The notes beneath the pieces were generated by a model, which was not told the origin of the DNA, did no database searches, and worked only from the letters and a program-made list of their open reading frames with translations. A program made the translations under genes and the position numbers. From Ochotona curzoniae (taxonomy: Eukaryota > Chordata > Mammalia > Lagomorpha > Ochotonidae): a stretch of DNA of 64,000 bases. This document shows, one piece after another, positions 10,506 to 23,159 of this stretch (positions are counted from its first letter, which is position 1; each line of letters begins with the position of its first letter). The stretch is taken from assembly GCF_017591425.1 (NCBI RefSeq), contig NW_024465751.1:3658001-3722000 (forward strand), given 5' to 3'.

Positions 10506-13204
10506 GCATCGGCAACCATCCTGAGCAAGCCATTGTCAAAGGAAGAAGGCACAGACACCTAGTGGACAATGTTTTTGTTTACTTCTGTCATCCTTTCCCT
10601 CAGCCCCAGACATTTACTCCTGCAGCTCAGAAGTGGAGAAGAGAGGCTTCAAGTTTGTCACGTGTCTCCTATTTGTCAAATACTACAAAGGGACATTTGT
10701 GCAAACATCTCACAGACAGCAATTCCATTTCCCAGCACAGGACCTGGAGACTCAGAGTCGACCTCAGCAGTTAGGAGTCCCACGTAACACCAGCACTTCG
10801 ACCAGGAAGCGGACCCCGAGAGAGGGCAGGCCAGTGGGCATCCAGGAGACAGGCAGCAGGCATGCAGGTCTTAGCCAGAAGACTTGTGAGCAAGTTCTTG
10901 AAGCTTGCTTGGGAGCCGTCATGGCTACGCATCTGCCCCCATGTGAACAGCAGCTTCTTCTCTTCAAATCCCAACTCTTTCCTGACTGTGCGTTTCTGTC
11001 TGACATAAACGAGCAAACCACAGCCTCTATATCTTGGCCTCAGGGATGTTTATTTTATCACTGAAAGCTGAGACCCGTTACATCAGAAACACATTTTCAT
11101 GTATTCCTTTATTTTAAAAGTGTCCCAGACAGGCAGATTTTTAGCCATTGAGGCCTGCCTACTTTGAATGCCTCCACAAAACTACACCCAGCAACTGCTG
11201 CTTCCTGATAAGTCAGAGCCTGGAGGCTACCCAATCCCTTTGGAGCTTCCTGTGCCACTGCAGGACATCGCCTGAACCCCTTAAGTAGTCCCTAGGACCT
11301 CCTTGCTCACCACCACAGAGTTCATGTATGTTACTGCCACCTGCTGGACAGTCTTCCTCCTCAGACTCCAAATTCTTGCAATTTCTTAACCTAAGAACAC
11401 TGCAACTAAAGGCTAACTGAGGGGAATCTATTGGGAAATGTAATTCCTGGCTTCTCCACAACATAGTGAAGATCCAAGAAAAGGGTGACCGTGGGGCCAA
11501 GTTGACAAAGAAGCAGGCAGCACACCAAGTGTCTAGCCCCTGCTCCATCACTACATACTTGTGTGTGTAACTTCTCTGTCCCAGGAACGCAGGCTCACAC
11601 TTCCGCCAGCACCTTGTGGCGAAGCATCCGTTGCCTGTGATGTCTCTGCTGCTAACTGCAAAGGAGCTCACAGTCACATTCATCACTCAAATACAGTGCA
11701 CTTACTCACATGGAAGGGTTCTGCTTCTTGTCCACAGAGCCCACCCACTAGAAACAGTTGTAGCCCCTGTGGTCACGTTGACATGTATCCACCCCTGCTG
11801 CTTGTAGCTTGCTGTCACTGCTAGTTGGTGAGGCAGGACCTCCTACAGGTCATCCAGATTCGATCCTAGAATCACTGGACTGTAGGACCATGGAGGCCTG
11901 ACACACTTTGGTGGTGGAGCCAGGAGTCTGCCTGTACCACTGCCAGTGATGAGGTCTCTCTGAAACCATAGCATTCTCTGTGCTGTCACAGCCACCATCA
12001 CCCTGAACCCAGCACCATGAAACAGTAGAGTCACTCAGACTCAGGATTCCTTTGTTCAGAGCACGGCAGGTCCCCTTGCTTATCCTGAGCCTTGACTGCC
12101 CCTCTCACCTTGTCCAGGTGTGTTTGGGGCATTCGTACAACCAGCCCTGAGTGATGAACCATGGTGGCAGGGGTGGGGTAGTGGGAGGTGGTGCCTAAGT
12201 CAAACCCTGGCCCACTACACACAATCCACATGCCATTTAAAATGACCCTTCCTTTCTAGCATGTTTTTCTGAATCACTTGTCATCATTGGAAGTAATTCT
12301 CTTGTTTTGTCTTGCAGCTTTCTTTTTGTGTTTTTGGTCTTCTTGTCACTAGTATGTTTGGGGTTGTGTCAGTCAAGTTTATTGATGTATTTGAAGGTGT
12401 GGGACGAGGACTGGCATGTAGCAAGCACTTTGATAAGAGTGGATGAATGCTGCCCAAACGGCCCCACCTGCTGGTTACCATACTCACACATGATAGCCTA
12501 AACTCTATGCTGCATGGGTGTGGTACCACATTTATTTGAGAGTTTATTTATGAATTGTCCTGTTCCGCAGGGCTCTGCAAGCTCAATGAGTACACAGACC
12601 ACACCTGGTCTTCTGTAGATAGTTGGCCCTTGGGGCAAGCAAAGGACTGAGGATGAATAGGGCTCTGAGACGGGGAAACACATGCGGGAAAGAGGTGGGA
12701 TTGGACAAGGTCCACCTCTCTGTTTCTGCCCCTGGCAAAGTAACAGGAGCTGGATGTGCTGCTGGCCCCCAGTCTCAGGGGAACCTCATTCCTGGATGTG
12801 CCTTTAGTTGCTTGGCCTCGGGTGTCACATGGGGCTGGGTGGAGTCAATGGCTTTCTGTGCAGGAGCACATTGAATTGTTGTAATGATTCGTAAGGGCGA
12901 GGTCTCCCTGGTCCCTTTCCACAACTGTGGGAAACTGCAGCTCAGAGCAAGTGAGAGCAGATTCCCAACATGGGCCTTTGCTCTTCTTGGAAGATGGGGT
13001 GAGAGACAAAGGAGAAAAGAGTGGTGACTTGGCCGAGTTGCTCTTGTTTCTGAAGCCTCTTCACTTCTTCCTAATCCTGTTTTCTGCAATCTTGTCCCAT
13101 AAGAGGATTCAAATCATCTTCTCTGGCAGGTGTTTCCTTCAGGGTCCCTGCCCTCCCTATAATTGGTAGTTATGCAAGAACTTGAAATAGCCTCCCTTTG
13201 CTTG
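10506..13204. other. Intergenic DNA, no gene seen
   Basis: About 2.7 kb of mostly unique sequence. Open frames of up to 157 codons (for example 11,213-11,686 minus) show no recognisable motif, splice pattern or codon bias. The one notable element is a CTCF-like motif at 11,334. An AT-rich patch at 11,095-11,130 is unassigned. Confidence 0.5.
11334..11347 (-). promoter_or_regulatory. Candidate CTCF binding site
   Basis: The reverse strand reads CCAGCAGGTGGCAG, a full match to the CTCF core CCASYAGRKGGCRG. CTCF is a zinc-finger protein that anchors chromatin loops in a motif-orientation-dependent way. Occupancy is not shown by sequence alone. The site lies in unique DNA. Confidence 0.6.
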
Positions 13205-15945
13205 CATTTCCTTCTTTATGGGTCAGACCAATATACGAGCCCACGTGGAAGACCTGAGCTGGTCCGTAGTTGACAACCATGCAGCATACACTAAAAGCTA
13301 GGACTGGGGACCTACTTGACAGGGATAGATCAGAGTATTCGCCCGTGAGTGTCAGCACAGGGAATGCATCACATTAGGTGGGCCATGACACTAACCAACA
13401 TACAAAAGAATCGAGTCTGGGGGCAGATTCTATGGTGGGTATGTGGGCTCACACCTGGGGAGCTGTAATTTCGGCTGTTTAGGAGCTGGGGCTGGTGACA
13501 GGCTGAGCTAGGTATGACCATGGAATCCTTCCACACTTCTGGGTGCTGAGGTTGGGAACAGGCTGAGTAGGTCAGGCCAGGACAGGCTACAGCATGTGGT
13601 GGCAAAGGCTAAGATAGGGTGTGCCAAGCTGGGTCAGAACAACCACTGGCATGCTCAAGATCTGTGTCTGGGAACAGGAATAGTTGGGGAGCTAAGGAGG
13701 CACCCCTACTGAGTTATAGTTCCCACTGGTGAGCACAAGGGCTGGAATGGGGCAGCAATCTGGATTTGACATGGCTGAAGTGTCTCTTGGCATGGGTATG
13801 GACCAGGTCTAGAGCATGCCAGACTGGGCTAGACTTCAGCACCCACTGGTGCTCGTGAGAGCCAGGGTAGGTGTAGAACAGGCTGGGCTCCTGCTGAACC
13901 ATGCAAGAGCTGTGTCAGCCATGAACTAGGTGTGGGTGGGCTGTAATACCCAACAGTAGGCACCGGAGTAGATGTGGGCCAGTTGGGTAGGGCCACTGTT
14001 CCTGCCAGGATAGGAGGTGGACTAAGTCAGCCTGAGCCAATGACCTACCTGTGTGTGCAAAATCTGCCACTGGGAGAAGACCTGATAGAGTAGCTTGGGG
14101 AATGCCTTTGTCAGGACACAGTGCCTGCAGGTGAATGCTAGAGATAAGGTGAGGAGCAGCCCAAACCAGGCCAGGTTACAATACCCACTGACATATGTGT
14201 GAATTAGGCCTGGGGGCAGTTTAGGCTGGGCCAATTCATAACGCTCTGGTAGAGCTGAAAACCAGGAAAGAGTGCAGGAAGGGCTGGGTAGGGCAGCAGC
14301 ACTAGCTAGTTCACGCTGGGGTCAAGACTGAGTACTGGCTGGGCCAGGTTGGGAGGCAAGACCCACCAGTATAAGCCGGAACTGTGGGCAGAATGTGCCA
14401 GTCCAGCACCCACTGACATATGCCAGGTGAGATAGGCCATGCCACACTGGGCTACAGCATCCATCAGCAAATGCAAGACCCAGGGAGTGGGGTGGTGCTA
14501 GCCCAGAAGGGGAGTTGTGGGGAGTCCCCTGCCATGCCCACTGCTGCTGGTGAGCGTAAGAGCTGCGACTGGAGGCTGACCAGGCCAGACTGGGCTACAA
14601 TTCCTGTGGACCTGCATGTGAACTGGGTTAGGGGGAGAGACAGGCAAGGCTAACCAACTCTATCCACTGGTGCAAGCATAAGCCACAGTAAGTGCAGGCT
14701 GGTCGGGCTTTGGACGCAGCATCTCTGGCAAGGGCTGGGACTGGAGGCTAGTCCTGTTAAGTTTGACTGTAGAACCACCTAGATATTGCAAGATTTGGGG
14801 TAGGGAATGAGTCTAGTAGAGAAACTATGGGCATTTCTCTGGTGGGCTGCAGATCCTACTGGTGAGTATGAGAATCAGGACTGGCAGCAGGCCTGGCTAG
14901 ACAGGTGGTGGCACCCACCAGCATGAATGTGGGCTGGACAGTGGGGTTGTTTGGTTGATCTAGGCTTCAGTGCCCATTGACATTTACAAGAAATGAATGT
15001 GATGTGGGACAGACTGGACCAGTCTGTTGTACAAATTGACAAGCACAGGAAACAGGGCTGGGAGCAGGCCTAGTGGGAGTTCATACGGGTTGCTCCAACT
15101 AAGCTGCAGCTCCAGCTGGTATATGTGAGGGCTAGGTGTGTGGTGGGTAGGGTTGGGCTGGGCCACAGCATCCATTGGTTTATGTAAGAGACAATGTTGA
15201 AGACAGACCTAACCCAGCAACTGCACCTACTAGTATGCATAGGATGATACGGGGGACGGACAGAGCCGGGCTGCATACTGGTAAGCACACACGATTCAGG
15301 TCTGAGATCACTTCAGGCAATGTCTCTTTGGGGATCCCCCCAGCCCCAAATGAACTGCTGGACTCAGCATCCCAACCATGGGGAGAATCACAGGATCTGT
15401 GATCTGACCATGGAATGCATGTGTCAGAGTCGGGCCTCCTCTGTGGCTTGCATGAAGCCATGGATAGCACAACCAGATGCACACAGATGATATGGCAGTC
15501 TCCTGGAGCCTGCAGAGGACATCTTGTACCATTACAGAGGGAAGAGAGCAGGACAAGTTGTTGGCAGCAAACGTATGGCCAAATGGGGAATGTAATGTGG
15601 ACCATATCAGCCAGCAGACTTGGAAGGATTTCCTCATCCTTGGATCTGCAAAATAAACAGCATTTTGGAACTATTGAACTTGAGCAGAACCCTCGGAGCA
15701 TGCTGCACACCAAGGACCCTAGGATGACGTCGGCTGGCCGTTCCCATCCTCCAGTACTGGGCAGTTGGGAGGCTGAGTGTGGCTTCTCCCCTTTTCTTCT
15801 CCCTTCCCTCAGATACAGGAAGAAGAAAAAAGAGAATATAGAAACAACTGTCTCACCCACATTCCTCTAACACTCGACCTTTCCCACTTTAATCAACTAC
15901 GTAAACATCATCAAAAATAAATTTAAAAAAAAAAAAACCTAAGAG
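13205..15945 (+). mobile_element. Composite VNTR retroelement, copy C (plus strand)
   Basis: A head (13,205-13,450: 'gggtcagacc', 'cacattaggtgggccatgacactaacc') is followed by a core of degenerate 55-60 bp sub-repeats built on 'gggctacagcatccactgg...gagagctgggactgg' (13,450-15,300). A unique body (15,300-15,900) follows, then an A tail just after 'catcatcaaaaataaattt' (AATAAA near 15,915). The core is colinear with copy D: the segment 'ggccactgttcctgcc' to 'ggagcagcccaaaccaggcc' (about 14,000-14,170) corresponds to 58,018-58,198. About 2.7 kb. The 226-codon antisense and 151-codon sense open frames over the body are not conserved in other copies. Non-coding and probably mobilised by L1. Confidence 0.78.
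13450..15300 (+). repeat. Sub-repeat core of copy C
   Basis: Degenerate tandem units of about 55-60 bp, each carrying a variant of 'ctgcagcacccactggt' followed by 'gtgagagctgggactgggggcaggc'. Longer spacer units interrupt the periodicity. Units within the copy differ more from each other than from the matching units in copies A and D. Confidence 0.75.
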
Positions 15946-15981
15946 AACTACAAGGCCTGACACTGGGACTTGCTTTCCTTT

Positions 15982-15996
15982 GCTGCCATCTTGTGG
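15982..15996 (-). promoter_or_regulatory. Candidate CTCF binding site
   Basis: The reverse strand reads CCACAAGATGGCAGC, a good match to the CTCF core with one unusual base (A at the fifth position). It sits in unique DNA about 40 bases past the A tail of composite copy C, in the same orientation as the 11,334 site. Confidence 0.5.
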
Positions 15997-15999
15997 CCA

Positions 16000-16945
16000 A
16001 ACCTGCACAATAGCCAAAAGTGTGGCCAGTTTTCCATTATCAACACACCTTGACTAACATCAGCTGATTTCCAGCTGTGGAAAGGTCGAGTCGTTCCCAC
16101 TGGGTAGAGAAGATGACGCAGGGCAGCTTCCAAGCGGTAAGCTGGAATATGAACTCAGCACATCCTTTACGTAAGCCATTCTGCCATTCAGAATACAGGA
16201 CGTTGACTATGATCTGGGAGACAGATGAAAAGTTCTAAAAGAATATGACGTGTGCTGAAAGGAAAGAGACCTGATGCAGGACGCTGGAGATCTGAGTTCA
16301 AAGCTACATCCTTCCACTCTCTGGCTATGTGACCTTTGAAAACAGTACCTGGTAATCACAGAATGGACAAAAAGAGACCTAGGAAGACCATGGTCTCTTT
16401 AGCCCAATGTCAACATAGATGTAACCCGTAACGTGTGTGGTCATTGTGCTTAAGTTCGAGGTCATTCTCTTCCTGTCTCCCTTGCCATGGCCACACAGAC
16501 TGAAGCCCATCAGATCTCTAAAGCTCAGTCTCTCTTGTTCCTTTGGGGGCCTGCCTGCTCTGGTCCCTCCAGCGTTCCCCGTCGATTGCCTCCTTCTGGT
16601 GGTGCACACGAACTGGTGCCCACGTGGAATTGCCTCTCTTTCCTCATACTCCCTGTGCTTCAAGTGAAGGACAGAAGTGACCTTCTTCATGGTCTCAAGG
16701 TAACTGAAACTCTTCGGTCAGCAACCCTGACAGTGACAGCAGTAAAGCCACGCCTACTGGACCTCCTCATTCCTGAACTCCCCACGCTTCCCTATTGCCT
16801 ACCAGGCATGTCAGAAGCGAGGCCTCCTTCCTCTGCCCCTATTGCCTCTGCTCCACTGCTTCTGCGTGCAGCAGAGTGTGGATCTTTCAATGACATCTGG
16901 AGCACTCTCAGAGAAATTATAACAGATTTTGGGGGAAAAAATCAT
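16000..16945. other. Intergenic DNA, no gene seen
   Basis: Unique sequence with a MIR-like patch at 16,265-16,350 (plus strand: 'gctggagatctgagttcaaag...ctctctggctatgtgacctt'). The open frames at 16,379-16,957 have no recognisable domain. Confidence 0.5.
16265..16350 (+). repeat. MIR relic
   Basis: Matches the MIR core order: 'ggagatctgagttcaaagct' then 'ctctggctatgtgacctttg', equivalent to 'ctgagttcgaatcccggctctgccacttactagctgtgtgacctt'. Confidence 0.6.
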
Positions 16946-16949
16946 TTGC

Positions 16950-17230
16950 TAATTTGAAAGTAAGAGCTAGAGAGAGAGAGAGATCTTACATGCACTTGTT
17001 TATTCCCCAGGTGACTGGCCCACACTAGAACCAGGAGTCAGGAGTTTCTTCTGGGTCCCCCACATGGGTAGCGGGATCCAAGTATTTGATTATCTTCTGC
17101 TGTTTTTCCCAGAGCATTAGCAGGGAACCGGATGGAACTAGAGCAGCGAGGACACGAACTGGTGTCCACATGGAATGTCTGCATCTCAGGCAGCAGCTTT
17201 ACTTGCTATGCCACAGCATCAGCCCCTAAT
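16950..17230 (-). repeat. C-SINE, near full length, minus strand
   Basis: Begins with a (GA)n purine tract (16,970-16,983), then 'ttattccccaggtgactggcc', 'ggagtttcttctgggtcccccacatgggtagc', 'cacgaactggtgtccacatgg', and ends 'ttacttgctatgccacagcatcagcccc', the reversed tRNA-like head. Confidence 0.88.
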
Positions 17231-18985
17231 TATCAAAGCTAAATAATGAATTCCTTGTATTATCATCTTAATCTTTTCTTTTCCCAACTTCGTTCAAATG
17301 TCAATTTATACTTAGGGAGAGAAGGCTTTGGAGAGAGAAGGAAAGGAATGAGGTATTAAGAGAAGAACAGGATGAACAGTGGAAGTCATGAGTGGACGCT
17401 CATAAAGGCCACGCAGGCGCAGAAGGCATGCTCAAGCCCCTGCAGGAAGGGAGTGGTCAGTGTCCTGCTGGTAGACATGGTCAAAGCCGTAAGCTGGGAT
17501 GTGGTCACGATTGAGATACCACCTCGAAAAGCCTGGCTGTGGCACTGCACGTTCAGTGTCTGCAAGGCCAGCCACTTCATGTCTCAGAAAATAAACAAAA
17601 GGAAAAAGACAGTGGGAAGCAATGTTTAGGTACATCCTTCTTTAGTGAATTACAAATTCCTTCTCCATCTGTATGTGTCCATTATTTAAGTAGTTCTTAA
17701 ACATGAGTGTTCTCTTGGCACCTCCCCGTCCTTCTTGCTTCCCTCTATACTAGCAGCTCTCAGCGCCGACTAGGAGTAGTGGGTACAGGACATTTGACAA
17801 TGTCTTCACATAGCTTTGTTTGTCAGAGTCTAGGAAGAAAATGCTTGGTAGAATGTAGGTGGAGTTTGATGCTAAACGCCATTCAATGCTCGAGAGACTT
17901 GTGACATCACAGACTATCATGACGTCACACCCTCCTGGACCATCACAGCATTCCCCAGTGTGCCAGACACCACCCGCAGGTTCACATAGCTGAATTCCTA
18001 TCCACACTCAGGGCTCTTCCTCAGCTTCAAACTTCTCACGTCTCCATCTCTGTTCCACACATAAGTCAAAGCCAGCCTTCTCGCCTTGTCTATTCTTGAC
18101 CACAAACTCATTGGACTACTCAAACCACCGTTCTAAAACTCACATTTAACATCTCTAATGTTGGGGAAGCTTTGTACAATCAATGTCAAGTTTGGTTAGC
18201 TGTGCTTCTTTGTTTCTTTCTCTCCTTCCTTCCTTCTTCCTTCCTTCTTTCCTTCCCTCTTTCCTTCTTTCTTTCCTTCTTTCTTTTTTTCTTTCTCTGT
18301 TTTTCATACAAAAGCAAGTCTACTTCGCCTGATTCACATTTCAGTCCCAGCTCTGAGCTGCGTGGGCTGAAAGCTTTCGGAAAAACTGTGGACACTTGAG
18401 GCTAGCTGCCCCTCTTCCACACATTTGGAGACTACAGAGGGTAGCTCCAGGCAACCGCCCCGACTCCCACTCTCCTAAACAAGTGTACAGGGTTAAATAA
18501 ATAGGGCACATGTAATAGGGCTAGTGTTGGGCAGTACAGAGGACTGCAATAATGATTTACATGCTGTGTAAAGAACTGAAACAGAGGACCTAGGTAGTAT
18601 GCTCCAAACAAAACAAAGGTAACGGAACAGAAAAGTTGATTGGTGTGTTTGATTTAAATTACATATGTTTGCTGAACAGTTGCATTGCACCATTAAAAAC
18701 GCACAAGTATTATCAACTAATCCAGAGTTTTTGAAAGAATATTTCATCACTAAACGAATGAGCACTTGTGCAATGCCATGAATACACCCAGAAACATTAC
18801 TGCGTCTTTCACTTTCAAGAGGTGAACTTCATAGTATGTAAATTGCATCTCAACAAAATTGTTTTTAAAAATAAGTGCTTCTCAATTTCTTCTGGTGTGG
18901 GTGGTTTTCAGAGAGTAGAAATGGCTTTTTTGGTGATTTTTTCCCCCACTTGCATACTTGTGTTTGAACAAAAAGTCCCACTCAT
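17231..18985. other. Intergenic DNA, no gene seen
   Basis: Unique sequence apart from a CT-rich microsatellite at 18,205-18,300. No coding evidence. Confidence 0.5.
18205..18300 (+). repeat. (CTTT/CCTT)n microsatellite
   Basis: About 95 bases of interrupted CTTT, CCTT and CTTCC repeats. It is purely pyrimidine over most of its length. Confidence 0.9.
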
Positions 18986-18989
18986 CTCT

Positions 18990-19130
18990 TCAGGCCAGCA
19001 TACTTTGAAAGGCCATAACCCAAGAGCTAGGTGGGAAGTGGAACAGCCGGACATGAACCAGTGCCCACGTAGGATCCCAGAGCATGCAAGACGGAGATTT
19101 AGCCATTAGGCTGCCATGCCGAGAACCCCT
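18990..19130 (-). repeat. C-SINE, 5' half, minus strand
   Basis: Reversed tRNA-like half: 'gagctaggtgggaagtggaacagcc', 'catgaaccagtgcccacgtaggatccc', 'ttagccattaggctgccatgccgag'. It is the first of three minus-strand C-SINEs in a row. Confidence 0.8.
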
Positions 19131-19149
19131 CCCCCTCCTTTTTAAAAGA

Positions 19150-19482
19150 TTTTTTTTTTAAGATTTATTTATTTTATTGCAAAGTCAGATACAGAGAGAG
19201 AGGATGAGATGGAGACAAGAAGATTTTCCGTCCAATGATTCAGTCCCCAGTGACAGCAATGGCCAGAGCTGAGCTGATCTGAAACCAGGAGCCAGGAGCT
19301 CTTTCAGGTCTCCAATGTGGGTGCAAGGACCCAAGGCTTTGGGCTGTCCTCAACTGCTTTCTCAGGCCACAAGCAAATAGCTGGATGGGAAGTTGGGCTG
19401 CAGGGATTACAACCAGGTCTATATGGGATCCTGGTGCATTCAAGGTGAAGACTTTAGCTGCTAGGCTACTGCACCAGGCTCT
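19150..19482 (-). repeat. C-SINE, full length, minus strand
   Basis: Complete reversed copy: 'aagatttatttattttattgcaaagtcagatacagagagag', 'gattcagtccccagtgacagcaatggcc', 'gaaaccaggagccaggagctc', 'atgtgggtgcaaggacccaaggctttgggc', 'ggctgcagggattacaaccaggtctatatgggatcctgg', ending 'agctgctaggctactgcaccaggct'. Confidence 0.92.
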
Positions 19483-19708
19483 AGATTTATTTATTTTTAT
19501 TGGGGAGGCAGATCAGATTTACAGAAACAAGGAGGGACAAAGGAACAATCTTCTATGTACTGTTTCACTCCCCAAGTGGCTGCAATGGTTGGAGCTGACC
19601 CAATCCAAGGCCAGGGGCCAGGAGTTTCTTCTGGGTCCCCCCTGGAGTTGTAGGGTCCTCGGGCTTGGCCATCCTCTACAGCCTTCCTAGGCCACAGGCA
19701 TTTGAGTT
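19483..19708 (-). repeat. C-SINE, 3' two-thirds, minus strand
   Basis: Directly abuts the previous copy. It begins 'ctagatttatttatttttattgggg', then 'gtttcactccccaagtggctgcaatgg', 'ggagtttcttctgggtccccc' and 'cttggccatcctctac'. The tRNA-like head is missing. Confidence 0.9.
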
Positions 19709-20200
19709 TTCAGTAGCCTACACATTCAATGGAGGGTTGGAAAGTGGAAATTCACACAACGCAACAGCAACCACTACACTCAGTTACTGAAACTCGGGAC
19801 TCTTGGGTTCTTGGAGCAGGATTAACACCCCCATGCCCTGCTCTGTTTGCCCTTTGCGTCAGCATCAGCCTAAATTATCAGCTGTTTCCTTTTCAGGTAA
19901 GTGATCGGCAACTCCAAGACAAAGAGCGGGTTTATTCAATGGCTGCATAGTATCTATCCCATCAGTGAGAGTCCGAATTTGCCTGAGTCACGTGAGTACT
20001 GCTCAGCTGTGCTTGGAAACCTGATTTCCCTGTAAGTCAGTGATGCAACTCACCCCTGGCACATGGATTCCTCCTAGATTTCTCTACATTAATCTCTAGG
20101 AATTTGGAGCAGTTTTGAAATATAAAAAGCTTTCTTACCTACACTTAAACTACTTGACAATAACTACTATCCCATTTCTTTTCTTATTTAAACTATATAT
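19709..20200. other. Intergenic DNA, no gene seen
   Basis: Unique sequence; no repeat or coding signal recognised. Confidence 0.5.
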
Positions 20201-20204
20201 ATAA

Positions 20205-20518
20205 TCAATTTATTTGAAAGGCAGAGCTACAGAGCAAGAGTGAGGGATATATCTTCCATCTGCTGGTATACTTCCAAGTACTCACAGTGGTCACAGAATC
20301 AGGGTTATGCCAGGCTGAGACCAGGAGCCAGGAAATTTAGCTGCATCTTGCACAGGAGTGCATGGGACCACGTACTTGGGTCATCCTCTGCAGCTTTCCC
20401 AAGCACCTCCACAGGGAGCTGGCTAGGAAGTGGAGCAGCCAGGACTCAAACTGATCCCCATACGGGATGCCAGACCTGCAGGCGGCGCTTTAACTCATTG
20501 CACCACAACACCAGCCTG
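20205..20518 (-). repeat. C-SINE, full length, minus strand
   Basis: Reversed full copy from 'caatttatttgaaaggcagagctacagag' to 'ctttaactcattgcaccacaacaccagcc', with the intervening 'gctgagaccaggagccagg', 'acgtacttgggtcatcctctgc' and 'actcaaactgatccccatacgggatgcc' boxes. Confidence 0.92.
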
Positions 20519-23154
20519 CCTGCTTTTTAATGCTTTTTCACAAACAGTAACTGAAGCATGATTCTGTTATTTACCACATTACAGAAAAAGAAATTAGAGC
20601 ACAGGAGGATTATGTAACTGATTCCAAGGTTGGGACACAGCTAGTCACCAACCTCACTGTAATTTGAAGTGGAATTTGGTTCTACAGACCCTGTTCCTAT
20701 GTAATAACAAGATATATGCTTCCTTCCAACTTGGAGCATACAACCTAGTGAGACAGAAAAGCATGACACAATTTGGCAAACTCCACAAGTGTCTATCAAG
20801 CCTGTTACTGTCTCTTTAAGGGGAACAAAAACAGAGATTAGCAGACCCAGAGGAAGCTCCTGGCTCCTGGCTCCAGACAGGCTTAGCTCAGCCATTGTGT
20901 TCTCTTTGTAGATATGGTTTTCCAATAAAAACAGACAAATATTCAAACAAAAAGCAATAAGATGTCCTACTTTTAACAATGTGACCAAGGAAAACCTCTT
21001 TAGAGAGATAGTTGAAACTCAATTCTAAAGGATAAGAAACTAATTGGGAGAGGGAATATTGCAGTTGCAAGAAATAGAGTGGCTTAGTTCAGGAGCAAAA
21101 ACCAGACCAGAGTGCCTGGAGCTTGGTAGACAGAGACAGGCAAGAGATGATGCACTTAATGACGGGAGGGCAAGCAGCCAGGGCTCCGTAGTCCTGAGTA
21201 GAGCGTCATTTTAACCAATGCAACAGGGATTTGCACCTGTTAAGTTCACTACTACTTCCATGAGAAGAATGGATTGGACGCAGCAGACAAGTTAGGCTCC
21301 TGGGTGCGAAAGTCATGCTCAGGGCTCATCTCCACTCCTCCTAGTCTGCTCATTACTGCTTCTCAAAGCATCCCAAAGATATCTACAAAGCTGGCACAAA
21401 TGCAATTAATTTTAACAGAGACCTAGTACATTCAAGAGAAAAAGTGCAAAGTCCTGCTAAGTTATTCCTTTAACATCAAAACTTCATGCCCGGTCCAATG
21501 CCTTGAGTAGTGAGTACCAAAATGAGCACACCCCTCCCAAAAAATAGGCTAAATTAAGAATTTAAAACTCCATTTACAGTGTCCTTTACCTGGAATGAAG
21601 TACACCAGATGCAGAATAATGACAGGGATTAGTAATTTTCTCCAAGGAGAGCCATTTTTAGGAAAGATACAGATGGTGTCGCCCCCTCCCAGCTGTTTTC
21701 TCAAACTGGGTGCCCACTCACCTGCCTGACAGTTCTTGGGGAATGGAGCAGCTTTGTGAAGAGAAGAGGAAAAAAAAAAAACATGAGCACAATTAAAGCT
21801 CAAGTAAAAATAGTAATAACATAACAACTATCATTCAGTCAGGTACTGTGTTAAGAATTTAATACATTTTTCCAAAGAAATGATATGTCTTAGCAGTTCT
21901 TGGCTAAGTTATTCTACACGATCACACTGGGACCGTAGCAGGTATCCTGAGACCGGCAAAATGCTGCATCCACATACAATGAAACTTAACATTCTAGTGC
22001 TTGATGTTTGCAAAAACTACCCCTCAACATATTCAAATGTCATGTCACATAATCATTCATTTTACACCCCTGCGTTTTCATTTCTGGGACTTCTCTCCTG
22101 CCCTTCCATCTGAATCTGATGACTACTTGCAAGTTTCTGAGCCCATATCAGCCTTCACTAGTTCTCAGACTGCAATGTGCATTTCCTAATGATGAATCCC
22201 CTCCCTGTCCTGCAACCTTCCCACCCGCCATTAACAGGCTTCCTTTTGTAAAGATCGGAAACCCAGCTCCGGGCTGAAACCTGCCACTGTCTCACTGCTC
22301 TCTCCTGGGGTCTCCCAGGGTTCTAGGGAGTCCACAGGAGAAAGATGATAACAATTTCAGCAAATTGCCATCAATTTAATAAAGTGTTATACTCCTAATT
22401 TTGTCCAAGTATCTCAGTTTCTTCCTGCTCCAAGTTTCTATGTTAACAGGAAAAGATCCAAAGAAATTAGATTTAACAGGCTCATTTTTTTATTTTCTTC
22501 AAATATTTGCTCCAAGTCTGTCTTCTCCAGAAGACCAATTCTGAAGTCCCTGCTAACATTACATCCTCATTGTCACTGGCTGCCCGCTAAGCACTGAGTC
22601 GATCAAAACAACCAAGCTTCCCTTTCTACTGAGTTGTTGTCATGGGAAGAATGAGGCTATGCATGGAAGCTCCAAGACAACACTTAGACAGCTATTCCAA
22701 CAAGGTAGCGTGTGCTGGGCTCCAGGCCCAGGCCCTACAGAGCAACTGGAATCCTTTGGTGACTCAACTGAGAGAAACTGGGAAAAAGAATTCAGCATAG
22801 CAAAAAGTTTGTGGCCTAAGGAAGTCACAGAAGAAGCACTTCTTGGGTCATAACCTGTGTCCTAGAGTGAGCTGAAGCCTACCGCAGTCTCACTGCTCTG
22901 TGTTCCTTCTACTTCCTCCAGCCCTGGAGCTGGTGTCCAAGCAGGAAAAGTACAGCAGCTTGCTCGTGTGACACTTCCAGGTGTGTTCTGGCTCACACCT
23001 GACATTAAAACAGACACCAGGAAGCCACCACCATGCAGAGCAAGCATTTGCTGCATTTACCTGCCAGGGTCCAGGGAGTGCATACTCTACTTCACGGCAA
23101 GGCTCGGCTTTCAGGCCAACTCTCAGAAGCACAAAGGACAAGCTCACAGCCTCA
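20519..23154. other. Intergenic DNA with faint old repeats, no gene seen
   Basis: Mostly unique. A reversed MIR-like box lies at 20,560-20,650. Two patches, about 20,690-20,770 ('cttggagcatacaacctagtgagacag') and 21,000-21,210, resemble an ancient mammalian LINE-type repeat that I cannot name. Another reversed MIR-like patch lies at 21,800-21,880. No exon-like sequence is seen. Confidence 0.45.
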
Positions 23155-23159
23155 GTCAG

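Noticed and set aside
10633..11064. 143-codon open frame
   Set aside because: No domain, signal peptide, splice context or repeat-protein match is visible, and the opposite strand is also open.
13450..15300. A classical satellite or CRISPR-like array, from the repeated motif
   Set aside because: Units are degenerate with irregular spacing, there are no unique spacers between identical repeats, and the same ordered array recurs at other sites with retroelement ends. The host is a mammal.
15180..15860. 226-codon open frame on the minus strand
   Set aside because: It is antisense to composite copy C and is not maintained in copies A, D or E.
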